DNA from: JALOOB01 sp040766655
GTDB taxonomy: Bacteria; Chloroflexota; Anaerolineae; CG2-30-64-16
DNA: 64,000 nucleotides
Direction: 5' to 3'
NCBI GenBank assembly: GCA_040766655.1
Contig: JAXGQB010000009.1
Span: forward strand, 124,001-188,000
The notes beneath the pieces were generated by a model, which was given only the letters and a program-made list of their open reading frames with translations, was not told the origin of the DNA and made no database searches. This document shows, piece by piece, positions 1 through 8,796 of the stretch. Both the position numbers and the translations under genes were made by a program. Numbering within the stretch: the first letter of the stretch is position 1; every line of letters begins with the position of its first letter.

Positions 1-2247
1 ACCGGGCTGGGCCCACAGGGTGCTTGCGTCCGCGTTCCGCCAGGTAGCCTCGCTCACCGTCCACGGTCGCACGATCGCATCGACCGCCAGCGGCAGGGCC
101 CTGGTCGGGTAGCCGGTGAAGGCAACGCTCAAGGTGGCAAATCGAATGCTGGCGTCCTCAGGCAGCGAGGACAGGTCATACCGCAGGAGCCCGACATGGT
201 TCGGAGTGTCGCCGTTTACTCTCAGCGCCAGAGTTGAGGCGGAGGCGAAAGGCGTATCGGGATTCCATTCGCTGAGATACGTGTCCTCCGCCCCGGTGTA
301 GCCTCCCACGCCCCGGCGCAGGTTCAGGACCTGCGTATTGGGAACCTGTCCCCCGGCGGTCAGCTTGAAGAGATAGCTGCCCTGCGGCACGATCACTTGG
401 AGCTTGCCGTCGTTCGCGGTCGGGTACGTTTGCAGGAACGTGCCGTCGTCCTTACCGACGCGTTCGACCGCGTAGACACCGGTCGCCGGCAGGCCGATGC
501 GTGTCAGGTCGAATGTCAGGATGACGTTCATGTTCTGCGGCGCGGGCACACCCAGGTCGGACGGATCGCCGCTCTGCGGCTTCATGTTCTCGACCGCGGC
601 CTCGATGGTGCGATCCACGCGGCTGTACCGGGCGCCTGACACACCCAGCCAGTGCGCCTCGCTCAACGCAACCTCCGACATCTGCGCGCTGATCCAGAAG
701 TGCGACCAGGGTTCCTCACCGGGCTTGGGCGCGCCGGCCCAGTCCACCGCGAAGTTAAGTTCCTCAGGCGCTTCGCCCGACTGCCGGCTGAACTGCGATA
801 GCCAGGTGAGCTGAGTCTCGGCAAACCCGGCGCCGTCGATGCGGTCGTTGTGGACACCGGGGAAGTAGGTGCGCTCGACGTGATCCGGGTTCGTCAGGAG
901 TACACGGCGGTATAGATCCTGCGCGTGCCGCGGCAGCACCGTGACATCGCTCTCCGGATGCAGAATCCACAAGGGCAGGTGCTGATAGTTGGCCGCCCAC
1001 CGCACGGGCGAGCGGCGCTCGTACTCGAAGGGGTAGTCCGCAGGAACGCGCTGCTGAGCAGGCGAGTGATTGGGCTGGCTGTAGGTTCCGGTCTCGGTGC
1101 GGATGGCGTAGTTGACAGAGGTGTTCGGCGTCGCGCCAAGATCCGCAGGATCGGAGTTGGTCTCATCTTCCCAGGCGATCAGGTCGGTCGGGCTGCTGTC
1201 CGCAACGACCGCTGCGAACCTGTCCGTCCATCGCGCTCCGGCCAGCAGGGCGGTCATGCCGCCCATCGAGTGGCCGACCAGGTAGATGCGCGTGGGATCG
1301 ACGTTGTAGTTGGCCTGCATGTAGTTCAGAATATCAAGAATATCCCATTGTGACGCACGTGATCCAAACGTGCGCTTGCCGATCCCCGGCTCCGGCAGGC
1401 CTGTGGCATAGTCGGGCACGTAGAAGGGATTCCAGACCTCGCCATGGAAGTCGGCCGACGCCATCAGCCAGCCGCGCGCCGCTGCCGCATGGTGATAGTC
1501 GAACATCACATCGACCCCGTCACTGCCAAAGCCATGCGCTGCAATCAGAAGCGGCGCCGGTGTATCGCCGCGATAGTCCGGCGGCACCATGATGTGCGTC
1601 CACGTCCCCTCGTCCTGATAACTGCTCCAGTTGTTGAAGTAGGTGCTGGGAATGGTTACTTGCGTGTAATGGCGCCCGTCCACCCCGATGCCGGTCACCT
1701 CAATCTGCGCGCGGCTGATGCCCCAACTGCTATCGTCTGTGAGGCTCGGATCGATCTCGATGCGTAGGGTGTTGAAGGCGTGGTTGCGGAGGATCGATGG
1801 ATCGCCAATCGGCCAGCTGAACGGTTCCCGCCCTTTGAAGCCACGGCACTGAGTCTCCGTATTGTGCTGTCCTGTCGCATTGCCGATCAGCACGCCGTTG
1901 ACTTTGATGAGGTGGCCCTTGATGCTGTTCGCATTGAACTCGTACCCCACCAGGCGGGCCGCTGTGATCGTCCCGGTCCAGGAGAGGTAGACATCCCGTT
2001 CGTAAACATTGGGCGACGTACTCTGGCCGAGGTATGCGCTGCCCACCTGGAGGCAGGGGACTACCGATGAGGTCGCTGAGTTAACTGCATACTGCCCAGC
2101 CGGCGTGGCGACGGCAGCGCGCGGTGCAAGCGCAAAGAGCCATAGCAACACAAACAGCCAGCCGGCACTGAGGTGGCGGCTGGCGCGAATGCGATGGGGA
2201 GCATGCAGTGGCTTACGCAGCAATCGTGGCGTCGAACCAACGGTCAT
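1..2247 (-). CDS. Secreted alpha/beta hydrolase with DNRLRE-like C-terminal domain (3' end cut by window)
   Basis: The frame is open for 749 codons from an ATG at 2247 and runs off the left edge, so the C-terminus is missing. A positively charged start and a hydrophobic stretch (about residues 27-43) ending near an Ala-rich cleavage region indicate a signal peptide. An N-terminal beta-type domain is followed by an alpha/beta hydrolase core: nucleophile elbow GHSMGG with Ser327, then a likely Asp in HPESD and a His in GVHND, in the order expected of a catalytic triad. The last roughly 95 residues visible resemble the DNRLRE family (pattern of LLRYDLSSLP, then W-T-V-S-E-A-T-W). Family knowledge suggests an extracellular esterase or peptidase of the S9/PHB-depolymerase kind; the substrate is unknown. 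It lies downstream of another secreted protein on the same strand, separated by a hairpin. Confidence 0.85.
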   Translation of the reverse strand, partial: MTVGSTPRLLRKPLHAPHRIRASRHLSAGWLFVLLWLFALAPRAAVATPAGQYAVNSATSSVVPCLQVGSAYLGQSTSPNVYERDVYLSWTGTITAARLVGYEFNANSIKGHLIKVNGVLIGNATGQHNTETQCRGFKGREPFSWPIGDPSILRNHAFNTLRIEIDPSLTDDSSWGISRAQIEVTGIGVDGRHYTQVTIPSTYFNNWSSYQDEGTWTHIMVPPDYRGDTPAPLLIAAHGFGSDGVDVMFDYHHAAAARGWLMASADFHGEVWNPFYVPDYATGLPEPGIGKRTFGSRASQWDILDILNYMQANYNVDPTRIYLVGHSMGGMTALLAGARWTDRFAAVVADSSPTDLIAWEDETNSDPADLGATPNTSVNYAIRTETGTYSQPNHSPAQQRVPADYPFEYERRSPVRWAANYQHLPLWILHPESDVTVLPRHAQDLYRRVLLTNPDHVERTYFPGVHNDRIDGAGFAETQLTWLSQFSRQSGEAPEELNFAVDWAGAPKPGEEPWSHFWISAQMSEVALSEAHWLGVSGARYSRVDRTIEAAVENMKPQSGDPSDLGVPAPQNMNVILTFDLTRIGLPATGVYAVERVGKDDGTFLQTYPTANDGKLQVIVPQGSYLFKLTAGGQVPNTQVLNLRRGVGGYTGAEDTYLSEWNPDTPFASASTLALRVNGDTPNHVGLLRYDLSSLPEDASIRFATLSVAFTGYPTRALPLAVDAIVRPWTVSEATWRNADASTLWAQPG

Positions 2248-2413
2248 ATCGGGTGTCTCAACCGAGCCCTGGTCTCTGAGGCTATCGTGAGAGTTGAAAT
2301 ATCAATATACCACAGAGGCATACCGCGACCAAATCAACCCAGTTGTTCAGGGTTTATGGGGGCGGTCAATCCTGGAGAAGGATAGGTTGCGGGCATGAAT
2401 GAGGGATGAACAG

Positions 2414-2457
2414 CCGCCGGGGGAGATGTGAAGCTTCTTTCACATCTCCCCCGGCGG
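2414..2457. terminator. 19-bp perfect hairpin between secreted-protein genes
   Basis: A 19-bp perfect inverted repeat (2414-2432 and 2439-2457) with a 6-nt loop sits 52 bases beyond the stop of the minus-strand BNR gene. There is no clear T-run on the minus strand, so it may terminate with help from a factor, protect the mRNA 3' end, or be a dispersed palindrome. The remaining bases of 2248-2508 show no gene. Confidence 0.5.
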
Positions 2458-2508
2458 ATCATGAACCGAGAGGTTGCCAGCCGCAGCTGGCTGCCGGCCG
2501 ACGGCGGC

Positions 2509-4179
2509 TTAGCGCAACAGCAGCGGCAAGAACAGGAATCTTGTCGTCGGAGTCGGCGTCGGCTCCAACTGATACGGCACATCGAGGGTTACATCCTCGC
2601 CGGCAGTGGCCGAGAAGGCGATTTCATCCCCAGCAGGAACATATCCGGCCGGCCCGGCCATGTGGGCCAGCGCGTAAGTGCCGGGCTCCACCGACGTAAA
2701 GGCGTACACGCCATCGTCTCCTGACTCAGTGACGTAGACCGAGACGTCGTTCTGGCGGAGCGCGAGGGAGGCGCCCTTAAGCCCATCTTCGCCCGAGTCC
2801 CGCACACCATCCTCATCCTCGTCATGGAAGACGACGCCCTGAACCGCGGCCAATGCGGGTGTTGCGCTGGGCGTCGGACTCGGCGTCTCCGTGGAGGTTG
2901 GGGTCGGACTCGGCGTCGCGGTGCCCGTCGGCGTCGGACTCGGCGTCTCCGTCGGTGTTTCCGTGCTGGTCGGCGTCGCAGTCGGCGACACGGTCCCAGT
3001 CGTCGGTGTGCTGGAAGGCGTGGGTGTCACTTCGTCGCCCATCGTACCGTGCCAGATATTGCCTTCCCAGTCGACCGCGTAGACATCGTTCATCGAGAAG
3101 ACCCACAGATCCGTCAGACCTGGATTCTTGCCGGACTCCAGCACGGGCGCGGGCACAGGGCTCCAGTTGTGTCCATCGGTGGTCATGAAGACGATCCCAG
3201 GGGTCGTGCACTTCTCATCGTCGAACGCCACCGTGTCACAGCCGACCGCATACCCATGCTCGTTGTCCACCATCTGGACGTCCCACAGGTGGCCCTTCTT
3301 CGGCATGTCGGGTATCGAGGGGCGAATCCACGTCTTGCCGCCATCCTCTGTGTAGAGCATCGGGTTGAACGGTGACGAGGCTCCATCATCCACACGATGG
3401 CCCACCATCCAACAGGTGTTAGCATCGGTGCAGCTCATGCCATAGAATCGGCCCGAGTTGGCGGTCCCCACCGGCATCCGGGTCCAGGTGCGCCCGTAGT
3501 TGGTCGACCTGTACATCTGGTTCTTAGCGGCACTGTTGCAGACGCCCCCGGGCAGGCATTCGATGTCCCATTGTACGAGCGTCAGGCCGACGACGATCTT
3601 TGTGAAGCTGGTTCCGTTGATGGAACGCAGGAAGTTGGCATTCAGAGCGGTGTCTACCGCGTAGCCAGTCGTACCCACCAGCACGGCCAGTTGGTCCCGG
3701 GCCACCTCGGTGGACCAGAAGAAACCGCCGTATCCGGGATTGGGCAGCTGGGTCCACGTCGTGCCGCCATCCGCCGTGGCCCAAATCTGGTTCGTGCCGG
3801 CCACCCAGCACTGCAGAGCATCCTTGCACGCGATGCCCATCATGTAGTGGCGGGATCCGGGAATCTTCTGCGTGACCCAAGTCAGGCCGCCGTCGGTCGT
3901 CTTGGCAAAACTGGACGGTCCCGTGGCCTTGTCCCAATGATCCCCGCCCACTGCGTAGCCGATCTTATCATCGACGAACGTGAGCCGGTTCCAGCGAACG
4001 CCCTGCGCGCTGTGCACTTTCGTCCATTGCAGCACGTCTTCCGATTGGCTGACAGATGAGGCCACGCTCACGGGGCTGGCTGTCAGAACCGTCGAAACGG
4101 CAAGCAGCACGGCAAGAAGCGCTCCGACGAATAGTAACCGTCGGGGGCCGCCCGCGTGATGAGTCGTTTCATGTCTCAT
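2509..4179 (-). CDS. Secreted BNR/Ycf48-like beta-propeller protein with Thr/Pro linker and SdrD-B-like domain
   Basis: 556 residues from ATG 4179, preceded by AGGAG ten bases upstream; an in-frame TTG at 4185 is less likely. A basic N-terminus and hydrophobic segment (about 13-35) form a signal peptide. Residues about 50-384 hold repeated Asp-box motifs of the S-x-D-x-G-x-T-W type (KTTDGGLTW, ATADGGTTW, YTEDGGKTW) typical of sialidase/Ycf48-like propellers. A Thr/Pro-rich linker (about 385-441) is followed by an SdrD-B-like domain with a VFHDEDEDGVRDSGE calcium-loop signature. The protein ends in FLFLPLLLR, a short hydrophobic-basic tail that I associate with surface proteins of Chloroflexota. 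It is probably a cell-surface or secreted binding protein. No catalytic sialidase residues could be assigned. Confidence 0.88.
   Translation of the reverse strand: MRHETTHHAGGPRRLLFVGALLAVLLAVSTVLTASPVSVASSVSQSEDVLQWTKVHSAQGVRWNRLTFVDDKIGYAVGGDHWDKATGPSSFAKTTDGGLTWVTQKIPGSRHYMMGIACKDALQCWVAGTNQIWATADGGTTWTQLPNPGYGGFFWSTEVARDQLAVLVGTTGYAVDTALNANFLRSINGTSFTKIVVGLTLVQWDIECLPGGVCNSAAKNQMYRSTNYGRTWTRMPVGTANSGRFYGMSCTDANTCWMVGHRVDDGASSPFNPMLYTEDGGKTWIRPSIPDMPKKGHLWDVQMVDNEHGYAVGCDTVAFDDEKCTTPGIVFMTTDGHNWSPVPAPVLESGKNPGLTDLWVFSMNDVYAVDWEGNIWHGTMGDEVTPTPSSTPTTGTVSPTATPTSTETPTETPSPTPTGTATPSPTPTSTETPSPTPSATPALAAVQGVVFHDEDEDGVRDSGEDGLKGASLALRQNDVSVYVTESGDDGVYAFTSVEPGTYALAHMAGPAGYVPAGDEIAFSATAGEDVTLDVPYQLEPTPTPTTRFLFLPLLLR
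2868..3022. repeat. Degenerate tandem repeat encoding the Thr/Pro linker
   Basis: Units related to GGCGTCGGACTCGGCGTC recur through this stretch on the plus strand. Read on the minus strand they encode (T/S)P-rich repeats of the linker between propeller and SdrD-B-like domain. Such low-complexity DNA is prone to copy-number change. Confidence 0.6.
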
Positions 4180-4235
4180 GGTCAATTAACTCCTAGGTTG
4201 TAGTGTGGTGTTTGCTGAGGCATCGATGCCACATA

Positions 4236-4898
4236 TCAGGCGCGTTGCCCCATCACCTTTGCGGGCACCCCCGCGACGATTGCGCCCGCAGGGACGCTGT
4301 GCGTGACGACCGCACCTGCACCCACGACCGCACCCGCGCCGATGGTCACGCCATCCAGGACGATGACGCCATATCCGAGCCAGGCGCCATCCCCGATCAC
4401 GATGTCACCGCTGCTGTGCAGCGGCTGGCGAGTGATCGGCTGGCCAGCCGCGATGCCGTGCTCGTATGGATAGAAGGCACAGGCCGGCGCGATCTGCACC
4501 TCACGGCCGATTCGAATGCTGCCCACCCACGCAACCAACTGGCAGTAGGACTGAATGTGGGTGTGTGCGCCGATCTCGACGCAGCCGCCCTGGCCTGCCT
4601 CCACGATCGTGCCGCGATAGAGGTGAGCGCTGTCGCCCAGGCTGACATGCCGGCCGCCACTGCGGTTGTAGATGACAACGTCGTCGTCGACGAAGCAGTG
4701 CGCGCCCAGGCGCAAGTCGTTGCATACGATGTCGGCCTCGGGCGAGACAAAACCATGCACACTGCGTTGAGCGAGCAGACGCCGACCCCTGAACCGCGGC
4801 ACGGCCCAGGTTGCCAGCCGGGTCGCCAGACGTCCCCCGCGCCCCAGGCCGGCGCGCGCCATCCAGAAGTTGATCCAAAGATCACGCGGCGCCCGCAT
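4236..4898 (-). CDS. Hexapeptide-repeat (left-handed beta-helix) acyltransferase
   Basis: 220 residues from ATG 4898. GGAGGAG lies eight bases upstream of this ATG and is itself part of the codons after an earlier ATG at 4910, which argues for 4898. Residues about 55-215 show isoleucine/valine-rich hexapeptide repeats (ADIVCNDLRLGAHCFV, IGDGAWLGYGVIVLDGVTIGAGAVVGAGAVV) ending in the PAKVMG signature of the LbetaH acetyltransferase superfamily (WbbJ/CysE-like). Expected role is transfer of an acetyl group to a sugar of a surface glycan in the cytoplasm. Its start overlaps the end of the radical SAM-SDR gene by 17 bases, suggesting translational coupling in the glycan operon. The acceptor sugar cannot be read from sequence. 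Confidence 0.9.
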   Translation of the reverse strand: MRAPRDLWINFWMARAGLGRGGRLATRLATWAVPRFRGRRLLAQRSVHGFVSPEADIVCNDLRLGAHCFVDDDVVIYNRSGGRHVSLGDSAHLYRGTIVEAGQGGCVEIGAHTHIQSYCQLVAWVGSIRIGREVQIAPACAFYPYEHGIAAGQPITRQPLHSSGDIVIGDGAWLGYGVIVLDGVTIGAGAVVGAGAVVTHSVPAGAIVAGVPAKVMGQRA

Positions 4899-7170
4899 GA
4901 AGCACTCCTCCATACCAGGCCACTGCCTCGGCAAATGCGGCTCGCAGGTCCGATTGGGGCATGCCCAGCTCGGCGATTGCCCGGCCAGGATCGGCCGTCA
5001 ACGCCGCGGGCGAACCACTGAACTTCGGAGCATCGCTTGCCCGTAGTACCGGCCTCCCCGCGACGTCGGCTACCAGGGCCAAGAATGTCGCCCGGTCCAG
5101 ATTGCCTTCGCGATGGCCCAGGATGTAGATGGCGCTGGGCCGGCCACGCTCTGCCGCAAGCAAGATGCCCGCTGCGATGTCGCGCACGGGCGCGAAGTTG
5201 ATGCCTCCGGGCGGATAAGCCATCACCTCGCCGCTCAGTGCTGCCAGGATGCGCCTGCCAGTCGCGCTCGGCTTTGCATCGCCTGCGCCCACCGGCGCGG
5301 TCGGCTTGACGATCACGACCTCCAGGCCATCTCCCTGCCAGCTTAGTGCTACCAGCTCGCCCAGCAGCTTCGACCGGACGTAGCCGCTCGCCTGTTCCCA
5401 TCCCCCGAACGGCGTGTCTTCGTCAGGCAGCGATCTCCCATCGGGAGGCCGCCCCACCGTACCGATCGTGCTGGTATGAACCACGCGGCGAACGCTGTAA
5501 CGAGCACACGCAGCGAGCAGCCGGTCCGTCCCCCGCACGTTCACATCATACAGGGCATCCGGCCCACCGGACGTCGAATATAGCGCAGCAAGATGAAAAC
5601 AAGATGTACATCCGTCGAGCGCAGATTGCCAGCCTTCAGACTGGCAAAGGTCACCCCGCAGGATGTCCACGCGCAGTTCACCCAAGACACCCAGTTCGCT
5701 CTCCGGCCGTACGAGTGCTACCACCGAGGCGCCCGCGTCGACCAGCGCGCGGGCAACGTAGCCGCCCAGGAAACCGTTGCCGCCGGTGACGAAGACACGC
5801 TGACCGCGCAGAGGAGCAACCACCGGGAGCGCCGTCGCGCCGGGCGCGGCGGGTGCCGAAGTAGCTAACGGCCGCGCCGCCGGACGGATACGGTGCACGA
5901 GCGCCGCGACACGTTCACGCCAATGCCAGGCCGGCGGCCGGACGACGTCTTCCAGCTGCCGCAGGATCTGTGGGGTGGCCCGTGGACCTTGCGGCTCCAG
6001 ATCGACGCCGGGATGCGCCTCGTAAGTCTTGGCTCGCACGGCCGTCCGCCGCGGCAGGCGCTGCAGGACGCGCCGGGTCAGTTCCAGTGAGCCGCGGGCC
6101 TGCCCGGGCAGGCCTGCCATGACGAAGACCTGGCACGCCATGCCCAGCCGCTCGCACGTCCGGGCCACCCGCACGACCTCGGCCGTGTATTCCGCTGCAC
6201 CGGCCTGCGATAGCCTGCCCAGCCGCAGAAGGAGTTCTCCATCGCCACTTTCAAATCCGATCTTGACGGTGGTGCAGCCGGCTGCAGCCAGCAATCGGAG
6301 CAGGTCGTCGGTGAATTGCTCGGGCCGAGACTCGCAGGCAAACCGCGGCCGCAGGCCACGGGCCAGGATGCCCTCGCAGATGGCGGCAACCCGCGCCGGG
6401 TCGTGTGCGAAGACTGGATCGCGGACCTGGATGCGGGCGTTGCCGGTCGTCTCACACGTCCACGCCAGTTCCTCGACCGTGCGCGCCGCGCTCTGGGCCC
6501 GAAATCGCTTCCCCTGCGGCACAACGTAGGCGCACCAGGCGCAGCCGGCCGGACAGCCGCGGGCGCTGAGCAGCGAGGCCGCGCCGTATGGCCGCCAATC
6601 GACCAGCGACCACTGCGGCATGGGGAGTGCGTCGAGATCGCCGACCAGGTTGCCGTCGTCGTAGCGAGCCGGTGCAAGGTCGCGGGCGAGTAGCACGCCG
6701 CGGCGGCCGACCATCACGGCCGAAGCTGCGTCGGCCAGCGCTGCCTCCGGCTCTCCGATCAACGCAGCGTGAGCCAGCCCCTCGGCCAGCAGGGGCTCGG
6801 CCACGAACGCGGCCGAGGGGCCGAGCAACAGGATGGGCCGCTCGCAGCCGGCGTCTCGCAGACGCCGCAGGAAGTGTCCGTCGGCCAGTCGCGTGCCGTG
6901 GCTCACCAGGACCGCCACGAGGCCCGGACTCCGCTCGACGATCCACTGGCTGGCTGCGTGCGGGTTCAGCCTGGCTCCGACCGCGTCCATCACAGCCACG
7001 CGCTGCCCTGACTGTTGCGCGGCTGCGGCACAGAGGGCGACCGTGTGGGGCGCGTACAGGAAGACGTGCTTGCCTGCGGTGAGCGCGCCCATGCCGGACG
7101 TCGCCTCGTGATGCGAGACGATCGTGCCCAGGCTGGGCGGGACCACGAGGCACAGATCAGGAGCCGTCAT
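4882..7170 (-). CDS. Radical SAM protein fused to NAD-dependent epimerase/dehydratase (SDR)
   Basis: 762 residues from ATG 7170. Residues about 1-190 resemble the Rossmann-type B12-binding-like N-domain of class B radical SAM enzymes, without an obvious DxHxxG motif. The radical SAM core follows with its iron-sulfur cysteines in CxxxCxxC form at Cys206, Cys210 and Cys213. After a Pro/Ala-rich linker (about 426-457) an extended short-chain dehydrogenase begins: GGNGFLG nucleotide-binding loop at 463-469, then a YxxxK catalytic pair in SGYVRSKLLGE. The second half resembles HpnA-type sugar or dihydroflavonol-like epimerases. The gene sits in a polysaccharide locus between a GT39-like membrane protein and an acetyltransferase. 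The frame is continuous with no frameshift, so the fusion looks real. The combined reaction is unknown; a modified sugar or lipid carrier is plausible. Confidence 0.85.
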   Translation of the reverse strand: MTAPDLCLVVPPSLGTIVSHHEATSGMGALTAGKHVFLYAPHTVALCAAAAQQSGQRVAVMDAVGARLNPHAASQWIVERSPGLVAVLVSHGTRLADGHFLRRLRDAGCERPILLLGPSAAFVAEPLLAEGLAHAALIGEPEAALADAASAVMVGRRGVLLARDLAPARYDDGNLVGDLDALPMPQWSLVDWRPYGAASLLSARGCPAGCAWCAYVVPQGKRFRAQSAARTVEELAWTCETTGNARIQVRDPVFAHDPARVAAICEGILARGLRPRFACESRPEQFTDDLLRLLAAAGCTTVKIGFESGDGELLLRLGRLSQAGAAEYTAEVVRVARTCERLGMACQVFVMAGLPGQARGSLELTRRVLQRLPRRTAVRAKTYEAHPGVDLEPQGPRATPQILRQLEDVVRPPAWHWRERVAALVHRIRPAARPLATSAPAAPGATALPVVAPLRGQRVFVTGGNGFLGGYVARALVDAGASVVALVRPESELGVLGELRVDILRGDLCQSEGWQSALDGCTSCFHLAALYSTSGGPDALYDVNVRGTDRLLAACARYSVRRVVHTSTIGTVGRPPDGRSLPDEDTPFGGWEQASGYVRSKLLGELVALSWQGDGLEVVIVKPTAPVGAGDAKPSATGRRILAALSGEVMAYPPGGINFAPVRDIAAGILLAAERGRPSAIYILGHREGNLDRATFLALVADVAGRPVLRASDAPKFSGSPAALTADPGRAIAELGMPQSDLRAAFAEAVAWYGGVLHAGAA

Positions 7171-7182
7171 GCTACGAAAGCC

Positions 7183-8796
7183 TCAACCGTTGATCCGGTA
7201 CACCACTGTCGCGGCGCCATTGGTAAAGGTCCTCAGATAGGTCACCTCGGCAGGAGCCGTCTCGGGTTGCAGCAGAAAACTGAATTGGGGGCGGAACCTG
7301 GTCACTTCGTTCTCGTCGACCACCAGGTAGCGCGCGCCGTGTGCCCGCCCGTACGCCAGCAGCTCCTCCCAGGTCGCGTTGGGGCTGGTGACCGACTGAC
7401 GATGCGCGTACAGTCCGACCTCGGTGCTGCGCGTCATGATGACGTCGTCTGTCGCGCTGATCGATTCGAGCCAGCGGCCGGCCTCCTTGTGGCTCCACGA
7501 CATGTGCGCCAGGCCGGCCTGAAGCTGCAACAGCCCCAGCCAGAGGCAGAAGGTGAGCGTCAGCGCGACGGGCAGCGCACCAGCGGCGGTCCTGAGCCAA
7601 CCGGCCAACCGCGGCCTGAGCGCTCCCAGCGATTGGGCCACCCATGAGGAAAGATGCACCAGCCCTCCTGCGGCCCAAATCAGCCCGATGGGCAGCGCGG
7701 CGATCAGAAACCGGTCGATGACAAAGTAGACCCAGAAACTGGTCATGGGCAGCAGCGTCGCCACTAGTAACCCTTCCTGCCACCAGCGGCGCCGATCCCA
7801 CGGCCGGGCAAAAAGCCCAACGGCGGCCAGGGCCACGATCCACGGCGTGAAGAGCGTCTGGTGGAACAGCGCATCCCAAGTGGCGGACATGTTCTTGCGC
7901 ACGTAGAAGAAGAAGCGCCGCGGGTTGTCGAGCACGTAAGCGCTAAACTTCCGCTCAAAGCGCTCCGGCGAAAACCACATCACCTCGCGGCCCGTGGAAT
8001 CGAGGCGCGAGACCGCCAGATCGTGCGCGGCCTGGTCGTCTGCAATATACGCAGGTGCGATGTCGAGTATGATTCCCGTCTTGCCGCTGAGCATCCATGC
8101 ACCGCTGGTGCGGTGGAGGAAGAGCACGTAGGGGCTCATCACTGCGAGGCAGACTACAACCGCAAGGGAGAGCCGCACGAAGGTGGTCAGGCGCCAGAAG
8201 CTGCGATGCGCCAGGTGCCACACCACCATGAAGAGGCCCAGCGCGGCGAAGGAGACCAGGCCCTCCGGCCGGGTCAGGTAAGCCAGGCCGAGACACAGGC
8301 CGACCGCGGCGTACCACATGACCCTGCCGCTCTGCAGCGACCGGTGAACCGCCCACACGCCCGCAAAAACGGCCAGCAGGAACGGCGACTCGGTCATCGT
8401 GCCCCAAAGGAACGGCTGCGCCGCAAGCGCCGGATACACCGCCACGAGCAAAGCTGCCACGAGGCCTGCACGGCTGCCGTAGAGCGCCCGCGCCAGCAGG
8501 TACACGGGGATGCACAGCAACGCACCGGTGACGATGTGGATCGTGGACGTCGCCCATTCGGGGGTGAAGCCCACCTTAATCAACGCCGCAGAGAGGAGCG
8601 GCAGGACGGGCGGCAGATGCATGTCGGTCATGCCCGCGCGCGAGGTATAGCCCAGTCCCTCGACCAGGTTGCGCGCGATCAACAGGTGTCCCGCCTCGTC
8701 CCAGCGCACCAGGCGGGGCAAGGTAGCGTAGATCAGGCGAAGTACCGCCGCCATCAGCACCGTCACCGCAAGAGCCAGTCGTTCATGCCGCCCCAT
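7183..8796 (-). CDS. GT39/ArnT-like membrane glycosyltransferase
   Basis: 537 residues with about ten to twelve hydrophobic segments. The first predicted outer loop carries the acidic pair Asp33-Glu34 in WDEAGHLL, the hallmark of PMT/ArnT-type (GT39/GT83) enzymes that use polyprenyl-phosphate sugars on the outer membrane face. A smaller soluble C-terminal region follows the last membrane segments. The start ATG at 8796 overlaps the stop of the upstream flippase-like gene by 14 bases, and the radical SAM-SDR gene starts 12 bases after its stop, so the three are probably co-transcribed. The sugar and acceptor are unknown. Confidence 0.88.
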   Translation of the reverse strand: MGRHERLALAVTVLMAAVLRLIYATLPRLVRWDEAGHLLIARNLVEGLGYTSRAGMTDMHLPPVLPLLSAALIKVGFTPEWATSTIHIVTGALLCIPVYLLARALYGSRAGLVAALLVAVYPALAAQPFLWGTMTESPFLLAVFAGVWAVHRSLQSGRVMWYAAVGLCLGLAYLTRPEGLVSFAALGLFMVVWHLAHRSFWRLTTFVRLSLAVVVCLAVMSPYVLFLHRTSGAWMLSGKTGIILDIAPAYIADDQAAHDLAVSRLDSTGREVMWFSPERFERKFSAYVLDNPRRFFFYVRKNMSATWDALFHQTLFTPWIVALAAVGLFARPWDRRRWWQEGLLVATLLPMTSFWVYFVIDRFLIAALPIGLIWAAGGLVHLSSWVAQSLGALRPRLAGWLRTAAGALPVALTLTFCLWLGLLQLQAGLAHMSWSHKEAGRWLESISATDDVIMTRSTEVGLYAHRQSVTSPNATWEELLAYGRAHGARYLVVDENEVTRFRPQFSFLLQPETAPAEVTYLRTFTNGAATVVYRING

